Source of the DNA: Ashinkailepas kermadecensis
Lineage: Eukaryota > Arthropoda > Thecostraca > Neolepadidae
Direction of reading: 5' to 3'
Assembly: GCA_034440615.1 (NCBI GenBank)
Contig: JAOTOM010005179.1
Coordinates: forward strand, 1,063,001 to 1,127,000
Length of the DNA: 64,000 nt
Part shown: positions 1 to 12,934 of the stretch, one piece after another
Layout: every line of letters begins with the position of its first letter
How positions within the stretch are numbered: the first letter of the stretch is position 1
Made by a program: the position numbers and the translations under genes
Notes under the pieces: model-generated
Databases searched by the model: none
Told to the model about the DNA's origin: nothing
The model's input: the letters and a program-made list of their open reading frames with translations, nothing else

Positions 1-3000
1 TATTCATTCACGATTGCTAAAAGTTAATGAAGATCGAGCTCGAAATACCTGTTGTGCGTGTGTCGCATGTGCGGAGCGCGGGCCGTGGTTTATGGTTATG
101 GCACCACGGACGCGCGACCCACTCCCGACTGTTCGCAGACAGTGAGGACTAAGCGTGCACCACCACAATACCCAAGTGATTTATGAGTGCATGTGTTCGC
201 AACGTGTTGTGCATTGGTGGAGATGGAAAAGGCTACAGTTTGAAATATGTAATTGTGCCGTGAAGACGCCATTTATTCTGAGAATGAAGCCTCTGAACCC
301 GTTGTGATCTCTGTCTTTTGTATATCGACAGTCGATGGGAGTTAGCGTACCGCCAAAACTTCGACATGGTCGGGCCACCACCACGTCACCAAACTTACCT
401 GGCCAGCTGCCAGCTGCTGCTTTTAGCTGACAACTACGTACAACCGCCAGTATTCAACTGTTTTACCTAGGTGGTGACTGACCATTCGCCTGAGTTGGGA
501 TTCGCCCGGCTCATGCACCGTCTAGGCAAAGCGTAGCTCTAGCCGGTTTGGGGATAGATGTAACTCCCGCTCCCACAAGGTTGTTTTTGCGAACATGGAA
601 AAAAATATTCGAGTGCCGCCATCTGTAATGTCTGATGTGACATCCTTCGCCGATCGCATGATGTGCAAAATTTGAAGATGTCCTGCAGGTCATTTACCTA
701 CAAAGTCATTAGATAGACCACAACAGGCCACATTTCGCCTAAATCGTGAATTGTCGGCAATTAACTCCACTTTCTGCCCCCAAATGACAAATATTCGGTG
801 TGGTAAAGTGATGAACAAGTCAGTTAACCCAATTACCTACCTAGTTAATTAACCTTTAAGTAGTCATTCGTGCCATTTGACACAACATGGCCTCAGGTGG
901 CTCTTTTCAGCCTCTGAGCCACTCTGTGTACCTGGATGCAGTAACCGAGTTCGGGGTCCATGTTATACCGCTTAGGCATGGGCGGAGAAGCTTTAAAATT
1001 ACTGGTGAAGCCCATGCACGACGGAAATGACAATTTGGTTGTTCAGGCTCACCCCATGGGGTCGCGTTAAGGGGACTAGAAGGTGGTGGGGCCAAGGAAA
1101 AGCTGATGAGGCCCAGGTTCGATCAAAAGCATGTGTAACTCGATCCCTGCCCCTAGGCACTAGAAAGTAGCGTGTTAGGCACTATTTGGATGTATCCAAA
1201 ACAAAGCCAACATTTCGACCTCGCCTGACCTACTATGGATCTAAGTGGAACAAAATGCACGTCATTAGTAGTCAAACATGCTGATGAACATATCGGAAGA
1301 TGGGTTGTTCTTCTTCCAGCTTTTTACTTAGCATATTTAGCATTAAAAAGGTAGCTTTCGAGAACAATAATATTCCCTTCGTAAGCCTCGTGTTGTCGGA
1401 ATAATCGTACGGTTGTATCCCACGTGCGGCCGTACAATGCATACAGGGAGTAACAAGAAGGATAGCTAGGATATTTCAGCTGATACGCACGAGTAGACAA
1501 ACAACCAGAGAAGAACCTTCGCAGCTAGTTGGTGCGGCAAAATGACAACGGGGACAACATTCAAAAGTCAGGCATCCTTTATCGTTATGCATGTCAGTGT
1601 CAAAACGTTTATGCGGGGAAACGTACAGGAGCTTAAGAAGAAGGAAGACGGTAATCATAAGCATGGGTACGAACCACCAAACATGCGCACAATATGCAGA
1701 CCACCGAAAGCGGCTTAAAAATAGGGACAGGGTTGGGGAGGGGGCAAGTCGGTTCTGAGACTTATTCTTTTCAGTTGACGCCATAGAGTTAATGGTCAAG
1801 ATCTGCAAAAAAATGGGATGGTCCCCCTACCATCTGTTCCTACGCCAATGGGATCAGGGGGATATTTTCATCGCTAAGAGGACTAAGAAAAACAGACGAG
1901 CACAAAACCAGGGATTCCTATGACCCAAGTATACACAATTTTACAATGCTTGGCGGGCCGATGTTTGACGTAAATACGTTTTGACAAATATTGATACGCG
2001 CTTGACTCCGTTGCTGAACTGTTAACCTGGTGGTGGAATTTTTCATGAGCGAACATTACGCTGACTATTTAAATCGCGTATTAGTTATTGCTAGGACACA
2101 GGAAACAATTAAATGAGAGCATTCTCGATTTTTGCCAAAAATTGATCTTTATGCTAACCTGGAATATTGAGGAGTAACCATAAGGGTACAAAATCGGATG
2201 TCATCGGCGAGATTCCTTCAGGTGTAACACGATGGTATGTGTTAATGCCGCTAACATCCTCCGTTTGGAGACGCTGGTGTGGTCGTAACAACCCCACCTG
2301 AACTGGGGGGAAGATGGCAGTATGTCGTGCACGAACCCGAGGCAAGGTTAAAACCTGGCATGCTGAGCTTGCCGGGGATCGAAGCAAGAGCAATGGCTGG
2401 AAGTTTAACACGAAAATGTGCCAACACGGCTTGTTCAAGCCCTGTGTTGCCAGGCCGAAGGAGTCTAAACACTAATGTTACGCATCGAAATGACCTATGG
2501 GACGAAGCTTGTGTTGATACTCGTGTTTATAATATTGTGTGAATGTAACGTAGACCTGCCGTATATAACTAGCACGGCACACATATGCTACACAACGCAT
2601 TGCGAATTTGTATTCAGTCTGCAACGATTCGATAATATAACAGGTGGTTGCTTGGTAAATATGTCCTAATTAAATCATTAATGGACCATTTCATGCTTGA
2701 CTTTGTTGTCGGTTCCACCGAAAAATGAAAAATAACTAGTTCATTATGAAGTATATTCATTCAGAGTGGTGAAGCATGCGTAAGATGGTCGAACTTTGTG
2801 CACTTATTTGATGAATACCCCTTTGTGCACATATTTTGCAAAGTAATTTCTAACATAAACAGTAGCGGTCCTGTCAACTACTTGCTAAGCAGAACAAAAG
2901 CAGCTCCCTCTATTGCATACAGGACGTCTCCAAATACTGCACCGTGCCGCGTAGCGTTCGGCTGGCTCTTATCCAGGCATGCAGCGATATCCTCCAGTAG

Positions 3001-3548
3001 TTTATAACTGTGCAGGAGGCCGGACATTGTTCGCTCCGTGGATCCCTTATCTGGCCACGGCTGGGCAGTCCGCTTTCTTCCAGAAGCCCCGTCTCGCGCA
3101 GGCCTCCCGTCGCTCTGATGATAAAATCGATGTAGATGAGCCGGCATTAGCTGGAACGATTGGACGATTTAAGTAGAATGAGGTAACAACATTTAGAATC
3201 ATTTACGGCCACTATTTTCATTTATCTTTGCCGGCGGTCTTAACCGTCCCGTGCCGAGACAGTGAGCAGCGAAATGGTCTCACGCGAGACGGCCAGAAAT
3301 GCCCTCCGACGCCGGCCCGGCTCCGACGCTCCAGAGCGGCGCTGATCGATGGCTCAGCAAGATGAAAGCTTGCAGCGTCGTAAAACTGTGCCCGGACCTG
3401 GAAATCATCGCCACACTTGGCTGGATATTAAAAGTATGATATTGCAATTGGGTGCGTTGTTGCACCGGATGGCGCGGCAGTTTGGTGAGTATGTGCCATA
3501 TTGCCTATACGTCGATAAGATTGAATAACGTGCCAACCCGTCGAGGAT
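1..3548. other. Non-coding stretch without recognisable gene
   Basis: Only short ORFs without family signatures are present. A small hairpin lies at about 975-1016: GCATGGGC is followed after some 26 bases by GCCCATGC. I see nothing else of note. Confidence 0.5.
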
Positions 3549-3700
3549 GTCCAGGAAAGTTGAGTACATTTTTACTATGTCCAGGAAAGTTGAGTACATT
3601 TTTACTATGTCCAGGAAAGTTGAGTACATTTTTACTATGTCCAGGAAAGTTGAGTACATTTTTACTATGTCCAGGAAAGTTGAGTACATTTTTACTTTAG
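3549..3700. repeat. Perfect 30-bp tandem repeat, 5 copies
   Basis: The unit begins TGTCCAGGAAAGTTGAG and restarts at 3551, 3581, 3611, 3641 and 3671 with no mismatch. Because 30 is a multiple of 3, both strands stay open through the array (MYSTFLDIVK repeats on the minus strand), so the ORFs here are by-products. The lack of divergence suggests recent expansion or gene conversion. Confidence 0.95.
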
Positions 3701-6700
3701 AGGGCCTTGAGCGCATGTGGTGAGACATATTTATTATTTGTGACCGTATTCTGAAATCTGATCTTTCAGACACAAATGAGTCGCACAAACATTTGTCTCA
3801 AACAATTATAACTCGGTGATATTTTGAGTTTTTCTGAAGACATCGTCTTAACTTACCCGAGGCGTTGGGTAAGTTGATCCTAGTGGTGGGGCAAGTTGAT
3901 CGCAAGCCTTATTTACGTAAACAAATGCTGTGGCAAATACTGAGCAGTGCTAATTTTAGCATTGCATGGTCACTTTTTGTCACCTCACGTATTCTGGTTG
4001 AAAAGCCCGAAACAATTAAAGAATACAACGTTATATACCTCGACCCGAATTTTTTTTCGCCGCCTTTTTATCTATTATTGTCACACCATAGCTCATGACA
4101 CAGCAATCTGCTCAATGCAAATAGGGTGAACAACAATTATATGCCAAGTTATTTCATGTTATATGATAAAACATCAGCTACATGCAGCACACTAATAGAC
4201 CACGGCTCATCCACGGCTCATCATTCCTCGGTTGCGATTGCTCAAGTTGTTTTTACCAATACAAAGCAAGTCGCATTTCTGTCCCGTTGATTAGGAGTGG
4301 GGCGACATTCGCAATCCACGGGACGCCAACTAGTACGAAGAGGAAGCCACACAGGATTCCGTGATGTTATTGCGTGACAATATATCATCATGTACCCGTC
4401 AAAACGAAATGAATGAACCTTGCAGAATTGTTGACGAGGCGTCACCTATTGATATTTTATCTGGGGCATGCATGGAGCCGATGCCTTTGGTCGCACAAGG
4501 CGTCACAAGACGTAAGTCTCAGACCAATTTAAGTATTTAATCAGAAGCAAATGTAATGTTAAAAGAAGCGAATGCAGTTCACCGATTTTTAGCTGCGCAT
4601 TTCAGCCGCTAGAGGCAAGTGAATTATTCCACCTTTGTGTGGTGCCGGGCGTCCAGCCTATGTCGCCATCTTGCCTCAGACGACCTGTCAGACAGGCCGG
4701 CACCCAAGCGGTCCGGTCTGCTTGTCGTTTGTCTGGTGGGACGACGCGGCAGCTCGGTGCGCCGTCGACGACTCTCACGTGGCTTTAATCTGCTGCCACC
4801 CGGCCTGTTCCAATATGGCGGCGTGGCCAGCCGACTTTTTCGCCTGTCGGGAGCATTAATCAATCACTGCCGGTCGCCACCATCCGCGCGCCCTCGAAAT
4901 GACCTGTCCTGGTGATGGAATGCCCGGGCGCGGGGTGTCCGAGTTACCGGGTTTCGGGGTGACAGGACTTCGTAATTGATTAATGATCCGGGGTGTGCGC
5001 GCCAATCCGAATGCAGAATCAAATTGAGATCTCGCGGCGAATATAAATGGCACCTGGGGCCTCACGGTGAGCACTGGAATTGCGGCGACGAATCGGTTTA
5101 ATTCCTTGAAGCACGTGCTAGTGCTTCTCGGGATGTTGTAATTGTGCTTGTGGGGAGCTTTGAGCTCTCCTTGATATTCATGCATTGCAGTGATTTGCTC
5201 GAAGCGGCAACCGCTGCGGTGAAATAAGATAATGCGTCAGCTGGACCCGAGAGCCTGAGAGGAGATTTATGGAAAGAGATCAATTAAGCAAGTGATTTCT
5301 GTACTGCGTGCTTTGTGGAACACTGCTTCAGGAAACGCAAGTGCCTTAGAACGAAAGTGTGTACGTGGATTTTTATTGGGAGTAGGTGGTAGGTTGATGG
5401 TAGTATATAGCCAATTTTTGGCACATAAATTTAGTCGTTTTGACACCGTATTTTTCACAGTGTATCATTAGCAATGGAGTATCATTCAGTATCATTAGTA
5501 ATGGAGGGGAGGGTAGCTGGTTGACTATGGAATTTCAGACATAAGCATAGCATAATGCTAGAGAGTTCGTGTTAAAACAGGTATCGATTACTAAGGGGGA
5601 GGGGTGGGGGTAAGGGCGCCCAAAAATATCCTACCCCAATTCATCACCGACTTTATATTTGTTAATTAGACTTTAAGCAATGGTAAAATACAACAGGAAC
5701 ACACTTGCTATATGACTGCTAACCTGAGAGCAGTTTAAAAAGTAGTTAATTATGATGATATGGCAACTCCTACCAATTCCACAGAGGTTCGCTACCAAAA
5801 TTATTCCCTGAATTATGAATTTATGCAAGGGATAAATGCCTATTCGAAATTAGTTGAGCTAGAATTGAGCAAATGTCAATGAGGAGCTAGATATTAAAGT
5901 TGCAAAAATACTGAAATAATTGACCAAGACGAATGGGAACGGGAACGAGGAATATTTCCCAATTTGGACACGAACCGCTGATGTAGCACGAGCACAGGAG
6001 TAATCCTATCTCTAGACAATAAATATCTAGCATAATCATGGGATATTTACCCCAGGTACTCCTTCAACTTTTATATTATTAAACACCGAAGATACAAACG
6101 CAAGCCGTCATGAGGTACTACTGATATATAGTACTACTGAGACGTACTACTGATGATATACTACCACCACTAAACCATCAAAAGTACTGAACATTATGAC
6201 AAGAGCAGCGTCACGCTGGCATCAGGCTTGACATTTCGTCATGTGGATGAAGTCCCGTTGCATTGCCTGTTTTGGTGATTGCATCTCCGAGGTCGGTTGC
6301 CATCTTGCTCCCGCATGCCCTACCTGCAGTAGGTCCGGCATATGCTGTCCTGTTGGATGCAATCCCGGATGTCATGTCCTGCCGATCTTGCATGTCATGT
6401 CTGGCCAATCAAGTGTGTTCTGTAACGTTGATCATGCCTGCCTTGCCCTGTCCTGGTGGTCCTGGTCTTTCGTGTCCTGTAGATCTCGCGTTTTGCCCCT
6501 CTCTGCTGTTCGAGCGAGTTTATTGGAAGCCTGGAAAAGCACACCATTCACTTGTAAACGAACCATGACCACCACCGCTACGTCTGGTAAGAAGCATCAT
6601 CAGATATCAGTAACACGGCACAGCGGTCTTCTATTGCTCCCCACGAGGTCGATGCTTTTTTTCATCAGAAGCTGCCGAGCTAGCAATTGCTTCCTCTTTT

Positions 6701-8272
6701 GCTGTTGCCACCTCCCCTCCTACTTAACATCACACTTGCTGCGCTTCTGACGAATATCATCGGAAAAACGAATAGTTAATTCATGTCAGTGCACGAGGCC
6801 CCGTATGGCTGCCTAGACGGTCAACATGATCAAGTCGCAGTGTGAACTGTACTGTTGGATGGCCTGAGGGCGCGGAGTGATGTCAGCGGCTCCAGCTCGA
6901 TCTCACCCGCGGCTTTATCGGCCCGCCTCTTTGTTGTTCGGGGCACGTAGTCAACGCTGCCAGATCGCCGTCAGATCGCTGCCATATCGGCGGGCCTTAC
7001 GTCTTCATTACCCGTCATCAGTTTATCGTCACATTCTTCAGAGTAGATTTAACACAAGTTGGCTCTATCGGTCTGTCACGGCGAACGGCCAGCATTGATC
7101 TACCGCGTCAGCACGGTGTCCCCATCTATCAGGGAAATGAAGAATTATTAGCGAGGACACGACTGGCCGGCCCCTGTGTTTCAGAGCAGGCATCCATATT
7201 TTCCGGCCGATCACCACTCGAACTGGCTATTTCCGCGTCCCCAGCCTGGAATTCGACAATCATAAAGAAGACTGAGAGTGGCCATCGTGACAAGACGAGG
7301 TTTAAGGACGGTTTTACGGAGCACATTTCGAGAAAGGATCATGTGATCGGTAAGGATTACGCGATCGGCAAGGAGTTCACGCGACGGCACCAGAGCTGTG
7401 TATTATTTTGGGGTGCAGCTGCACCCGCAATCATCATGACTATGCTACCAACATTCAAAACGGTCCCACGTTAAGGCTACGATGAAGGCTTTTAAGGCTA
7501 CAATAAAGAGGGTGTTTTTTTCGCTTTGGTGTCTTCAACGTTTTCGTATAGTACAGTTAGAGTAAGACATACCACAAAGAAGGCTCATAACACCTGCACG
7601 TATGACAGTCGCATCAATATTTATAGGGCCAGTGACTACTTAAAACATACGAGGACAAGAACACCAATGCTCAGGATATGCATTTGCCTTTCACAAACTG
7701 GGGAGTGTGCCTAGATATCAGTGAGCCATGAACATAATGCTAGCAGGTTGAACATTCAGTGAGAAAATATTCAGACTTATGTATCACATTTCAGAAAACG
7801 AATTAAGGCGTGCAGTGCCAGTTACATTCCTGTGCCTGTTTTGTGATGATCATGGGTGTCGCCCTGGTGGAAGTAGTAGGGGGTCGAGGGTGCTCCCCAT
7901 ACCATACCATCTTTACCCGTAGAAGCTGTTTAAACAATAGCTTCAGTTCTTCCCCCTTCCTGCTCAGCCTTTTCAGCGTAGTTCGTGGCGACGCCCTTGA
8001 TTAGCCACGTACCTGACACTCAGCATGCAATGCTCCTACGACAAGGACTGTCTGTTCGGTGGGGAATGATAATGTTAGGTGATACGGATCTTTCACAAAA
8101 CAACACACAGAAGTACACCTTTTTATTCTGCACTCATGTGGAGGAACCAAATTGGGGACGATGATGTTTTTAACCATATGCTCGCTTCGTTCAGTTAATG
8201 TTAATTGTTCCTGGTAATTGTCTCCATATTCAGATATTTCCTACTTATTATAACAATTTGCTCACGCGCGCA
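3701..8272. other. Non-coding stretch, no gene recognised
   Basis: There are only minor local duplications (for example TAGTACTACTGA-like steps at 6111-6170) and a TGTCCTG-rich, pyrimidine-biased patch at about 6330-6500. The ORFs in that patch are Cys-rich only because of the base composition. No splice-supported exon or transposon motif is visible. Confidence 0.4.
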
Positions 8273-8350
8273 AACACAGCTTAGGCCATGAACACAGCTT
8301 AGGCCATGAACACAGCTTAGGCCATCAACACAGCTTAGGCCATGAACACA
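8273..8350. repeat. 18-bp tandem repeat, about 4.3 copies
   Basis: The unit ACACAGCTTAGGCCATGA is repeated head to tail with a single substitution (CATCA for CATGA) in one copy. Confidence 0.9.
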
Positions 8351-9650
8351 TGTGTATGAGCAAGAGGACAAGGACATTTACCTCGATGCAACTGCAATCC
8401 TGCGGTGCGGCGCGGAAAGATAAGACTCCACGACAACTTCCCGTGCCCTAACCCAGAGAGCGTTCATTGATGACCGCAAGCTGTCTTAGTTTGACTAACT
8501 ACAGTGGGTATCTCGAAAAAACAACAACATTTTTTGTTCATATGGAGGATGCGCTAGGACAACGCACAGTTTGGCATCACGGGATCACAGGTCTTGCAGC
8601 ATTAATTCTTGAGACCTGAAAATATTTCAGTCGAAATCATGCTCCACACTGACCATTCAACCAAACTCGTCCAATTCTACCACAAATTCCATCACTTCCA
8701 CACAGTAGTGCTCTGAATGACACTTTCAAGTGCAGACAGCACCTACAAGTAACACTATATTAACATAGCAGTTCATTAGAACTTGTACAGAGAGTGCCTA
8801 TGAAGTGATACTAATAGAACACCAAGGCGTGTGCGATCAACTGAATTGATCGACAAAAGCAAGACTCATCGAGGGTGGTCCGAGAAAACCGGCTAGACGG
8901 TATGGTATGGCCCATGAGCTCGGCTTCAGCAAGGGTCAAGATCATTCTGAAATAAGACCACCATTTTATCCCTAAGAGATATTGACCGGACATAAACTGT
9001 TTGAAAGGAACATGGGGGACAGAGTCGTCTTCTGCTAGTTGTTTATCGCCCAATGTGACGTTACCTGCGCAATAAACGCCTATCTCTTTTGCTTACATCA
9101 GCATGGTTGGTGGAGCTCGTAGCGTCCACAATTTATCAGCAGACAACTTGTTTTATTAAGTCGTCTTCATAAAATGATGCGTGTAGGACAGTATGGAGAA
9201 CAGTTACGTCAAAAGGGACATTATTCAGTTGCAACGGATTGCCACGGAAACATTTCTTGTTTGCTGTGAGGAAGTGGCGGTTTGACTCGGCCAAAACTAA
9301 AGCGCATTGGTAGCGTCACGTGCCAGCGGCATCAAGTTTTTCCTTCATAATGTCAACGTAATGGAAGGAGGCCATTCTTCAGGAAGCCAAGCGCCACAAG
9401 GAGATAACACCGTTCCTCATTTGAAAGACACGTTCATTTGCTATACAGAGATGCAACTTATTTTGGATTGACTCGATTATAGATATTGTATATTTAGTCT
9501 CAAACATAATCTTGAACCATCTCACAGTGCCTGTGAAGGAATAATGGTACGATACGATCAATGTATCTAGGGAGTTTTAGTAGGATTCTAATCGATGATG
9601 GAACTGGGATTTCGATAATGAATGTGGGCAGGGTATACCTACCAGCTTGG
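8351..9650. other. Non-coding stretch, nothing recognised
   Basis: No long ORF, tandem repeat or transposon terminus was recognised here. Confidence 0.4.
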
Positions 9651-9654
9651 TATA

Positions 9655-9830
9655 CCTTTGAGAGGGCGGGCACTTGCCCCCTCCCCCTCCCCCAATGTTG
9701 GCTGTGCCCTCCAATAATTTCAACTTTTAACATGGGACCCTATGTGGTATGCCCACAATCCATTTGGGCCTGTCCATTGCCTTCATGCATTGTGCCCTTC
9801 CAATAATTTTCAGAAGCCAGCCCCCATGGT
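9655..9830 (+). repeat. Dispersed repeat R2, copy 1
   Basis: A C-rich stretch (GGGCACTTGCCCC...) is followed by CAATAATTTCAACTTTTAAC and a CCATTTGGGCC block. The same order of blocks recurs at 11728-11900 (+) and, in reverse complement, at about 39515-39645. The type of element is unknown and no target-site duplication was identified. Just downstream (9845-9915) is a ~35-bp direct duplication containing CCTACATGCTG and GGTCAGGGGGCCAGA. Confidence 0.7.
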
Positions 9831-9983
9831 GTGGGGGCATAACATTGAGGAGGCACCTACATGCTGCTAGGTCAGGGGGCCAGACACCTACATGCTGTTA
9901 GGTCAGGGGGCCAGAGGAAATAATCAAGGGGCACGAGCACCTTCTTCCTCGGATTTACCCAGTGTACGTAAACCTAAATTCGT

Positions 9984-10165
9984 CAGGGGCGGATACAGAG
10001 CGGGACTGGGGGACAGGGGGACTGGGGAATGTGCCCCATTGGAATTGGCTCCACTCTGGCCGGAAAAGGGCGCCCTCCGGGAAGGCTTGTTTGCACCCCC
10101 TCGCTTTTTTCAGCCAGAGGCATCCATCTGAGAGAAAAAGGCGCCCTTTCAGCATGATCGAGGAG
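9984..10165 (+). mobile_element. Fragment of hAT-type MITE (CAGGGGCGGAT end)
   Basis: It begins CAGGGGCGGATACAG and continues with a GGCGCCC...CCGGGAAGGCT and GCCAGAGG...CTGAGAGAAA block. That block resembles the terminal ~280 bp of the hAT elements at 42384-42672 and 46396-46672. The far end and target-site duplication were not found, so it appears truncated. The hAT assignment is inferred from the larger relatives, which have 8-bp duplications. Confidence 0.55.
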
Positions 10166-10599
10166 GGGGGAGCAAAAAGGGGGAACGTTGTTTCTCTCGG
10201 GTAAGTTGCCCACGATTCCTTAGGAAAGACACACGTTTCTCTAATATCCATAGTTGGCTGAAGGCCCGCAGGGGCCCCGTCCTAGCGTGGGAAGGAGGCC
10301 ACTGCTCACATGGGGCTGTATGATTTTAGAGCGCCGTGATGATTTTTAGGAGCACTATGACAAGGTGATTTACAGGGCATCATCGTAGCAATAAGGGTGC
10401 CATTAGGCAAGGGCATATGAGCCTGTAAAATAGGGGTGATTGCTCCGCAGGTGCGCAGTGCACGAGGACCAGTTTGGGGAAGGGTGTTAAGATAGTGCTG
10501 CAGGTGAATTTTCATGCATTTCGTGTCACAGCATTACGAGGTTAAGCGTAGTAAAACCCAGCCAAGTAGTGGATCAGACATGGGGTGCGGCTGAAAACT

Positions 10600-11400
10600 G
10601 GGAGGACATGCCGCTTCCCCCGACGTCCACCCAGCTCCTACATCTGGGAGGACATGCCGCTTCCCGCCCACGTCCACCCAGCTCCTACATCTGGGAGGAC
10701 ATGCCGCTTCCGCCCATTCCAGCTCCTACATCTGGGAGGACATGCCGCTTCCCGCCCACGTCCACTCTACTGGGGGAAAACCTCGCCCAGCTCCTACATC
10801 TGGGAGGACATGCCGCTTCCCGCCCACGTCCACCCAGCTCCTACATCTGGGAGGACATACCGCTTCCCACCCACGTCATCTGGAGGACATGCCGCTTCCC
10901 GCCATCGGCTTCCCGCCAACGTCCACCCAGCTCCTACATCTGGGAGGACATGCCGCTTCCCGCCCACGTCCACCCAGCTCCTACATCTGGGAGGACATGC
11001 CGCTTCCCGCCCACGTCCACGCAGCTCCTACATCTGGGAGGACATGCCGCTTCCCGCCCACGTCCACCCAGCTCCTACATCTGGGAGGACATGCCGCTTC
11101 CCGCCCACGTCCACGCAGCTCCTACATCTGGGAGGACATGCCGCTTCCCGCCCACGTCTACCCAGCTCCTACATCTGGGAGGACATGCCGCTTCCCGCCC
11201 ACGTCCACGCAGCTCCTACATCTGGGAGGACATGCCGCTTCCCGCCCACGTCCACCCAGCTCCTACATCTGGGAGGACATGCCGCTTCCCGCCCACGTCC
11301 ACGCAGCTCCTACATCTGGGAGGACATGCCGCTTCCCGCCCACGTCCACCCAGCTCCTACATCTGGGAGGACATGCCGCTTCCCGCCCACGTCCGCGCAG
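10600..11400. repeat. 47-bp minisatellite, about 17 copies
   Basis: The core GGGAGGACATGCCGCTTCCC restarts every 47 bp (for example 11041 and 11088). The unit has no stop codon in any plus-strand frame. Since 47 is not a multiple of 3, each frame runs through all three phases, giving three overlapping long pseudo-ORFs rich in YIWEDMPLPAHV, SGRTCRFPP and HLGGHAASRP. From about 11018 the units alternate CACCCAG and CACGCAG, a 94-bp dimer pattern. Copies at 10683-10930 are irregular and shortened. Confidence 0.95.
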
Positions 11401-11727
11401 TTCCTAATCCCATGTCATTATATGGGGTCACACGGGCGTCATAGCATGGTAACGAGATATATCAAGAACCATAACTGTATCTTCGCTAGAAGTGACGCTT
11501 GGAAGTGCATCTCAGTCGTTCCTTATGCTATCGGCGCCTTGAATGCCCATTTCCCATGGACACATTTCGAGAAACCAAGGGAGGGGGCGGTCGCCTCCTC
11601 CCTTGCACTCCTCCCTGGTCACTGGATAAGAACATTTGATGTGCATTGGCAGGGATTCTGTATCGTCACGAAAGACGCAGTCTCTCAACTACAGCTTGAT
11701 ATCAGGTCCAGGAATGTAGCTTTGTGC

Positions 11728-11900
11728 ACTTTTGGCAGGGCACTTGCCACCTCCCCTCCCCAAATTGTGGCTTTGCCCTCTCAGTTGTTTCAATTTTTAA
11801 CATGTGACATTACGTGATATCCCCCCTCCCCCAATCCACGTGGGCCCGTCCATATTCTTCATGTACTGTGCCCTCCAAATACATTTCAGAAACCTACACC
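11728..11900 (+). repeat. Dispersed repeat R2, copy 2
   Basis: The block order matches 9655-9830: GGGCACTTGCC, C-rich tract, TTTCAATTTTTAACATG, then CCAATCCACGTGGGCC and TGTGCCCTCC. Copies 1 and 2 are direct repeats bracketing the 47-bp array. Confidence 0.7.
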
Positions 11901-12233
11901 TATGATCAGATATGTGACGCCGAATGCGTGATGGAACGAATGCACATATATTTCTTTCTTCCCTCTCTTGTGTTCTGTTGTAGTCAATAATTCACTGCGG
12001 GGTCATTCATAAGGTGGCCCTGGTTGACAACCACTTCGGGTGTCAGTTTGGAACAATCGGAGGAAGCACTGTTCCCAACCTCAATGTTGGTGCACATGGG
12101 TGGAGTTCTTCGTCGCCGTTGGTCACACTCGGATTGGCAAGCCTAATGTAGCTGTTGACAGTAGGTCGTGAATGTCCGCCATTTGCTAAGTTGAATATAA
12201 AGCAACGCGCAAAATTATCAAGCTGCACTGTTC
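11901..12233. other. Non-coding stretch, nothing recognised
   Basis: Spacer between R2 copy 2 and the 46-bp array. No ORF or transposon signature is visible. Confidence 0.4.
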
Positions 12234-12704
12234 AAATCACCACATGTCGCCTCCTTGACGCAGTGTGCCTTTTTCCCGACAATCACCACATGTCGCCCCA
12301 GGCGCAGTGTGCTTTCGACATCACCACTCGCCTCCCAGGCGCAGTGTGCCCTTTTCCCGACAATCACCACATGTCGCCTCCAGTGTTTCGACATCACCAA
12401 TTCCCCCTGGTACAGTGTGCCTTTTTCCCGACAATCACCACATGTCGCCTCCTAGGTACAGTGTGCCTTTTTCCCGACAATCACCACATGTCGCCTCCTA
12501 GGCGCAGTGTGCCTTTTTCCCGACAATCACCACATGTCGCCTCCCAGGCGCAGTGTGCCTTTTTCCCGACAATCACCACATGTCGCCTCCTAGGCGCAGT
12601 GTGCCTTTTTCCCGACAATCACCACATGTCGCCTCCTAGGCACAGTGTGCCTTTTTCCCGACAATCACCACATGTCGCCTCCTTGGCGCAGTGTGCCTTT
12701 TTCC
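12234..12704. repeat. 46-bp minisatellite, about 10 copies
   Basis: The unit contains CAATCACCACATGTCGCCTC and GCAGTGTGCCTTTTTCCCGA; 46-bp spacing is clear at 12481 and 12527. Copies around 12290-12415 are shortened and degenerate, while those from about 12415 to 12690 are nearly identical. Confidence 0.95.
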
Positions 12705-12927
12705 CCAACCCTCCCTTTTCCTCAGTGAGTGTGGCTGACAACAATCCCTGTTGCACCTCAGCCAGCAAACACTCCATCTCAGCAAGCACCTCGATGTCGG
12801 GCTCTGGCTCGCCTTGTTCCGGAACCTCTCCCACCCACACCTCTACCAGCGCTGCAGGAGGATACGCAGCTTCCTCCTCCATCTGGAGCTCACGAAATTG
12901 ACACTCGAGTTCCTCATCACTATCCAT
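12619..12927 (-). CDS. Hypothetical acidic ORF running into the satellite
   Basis: The ORF starts at a true ATG (complement of 12925-12927). It encodes about 70 residues of acidic sequence beginning MDSDEELECQFRELQMEEE, then enters the 46-bp array, where the reading becomes repeat-derived (KKAHCAKEATCGDC) and stops. The acidic start resembles N-termini of many transposon proteins, but I do not recognise a family. A CAGGGGCGGATA terminus lies 8 bp upstream of the ATG. It may be a truncated gene cut off by satellite, or chance. The C-terminal third should not be trusted. Confidence 0.25.
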   Translation of the reverse strand: MDSDEELECQFRELQMEEEAAYPPAALVEVWVGEVPEQGEPEPDIEVLAEMECLLAEVQQGLLSATLTEEKGGLGKKAHCAKEATCGDCREKGTLCLGGDMW

Positions 12928-12934
12928 TACGTCT

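Noticed and set aside
4619..4915. GC-rich ORFs open on both strands
   Set aside because: Mutually overlapping and compositionally driven; no family features.
6241..6750. 169-codon Cys-rich plus-strand ORF, considered as a secreted peptide
   Set aside because: The Cys content comes from TGTCCTG-type low complexity; there is no signal peptide or regular cysteine spacing, and other frames are also open.
10569..11817. Three long overlapping ORFs (221-410 codons) on the plus strand
   Set aside because: They are forced by a stop-free 47-bp unit read in rotating phase; no non-repeat protein sequence supports them.
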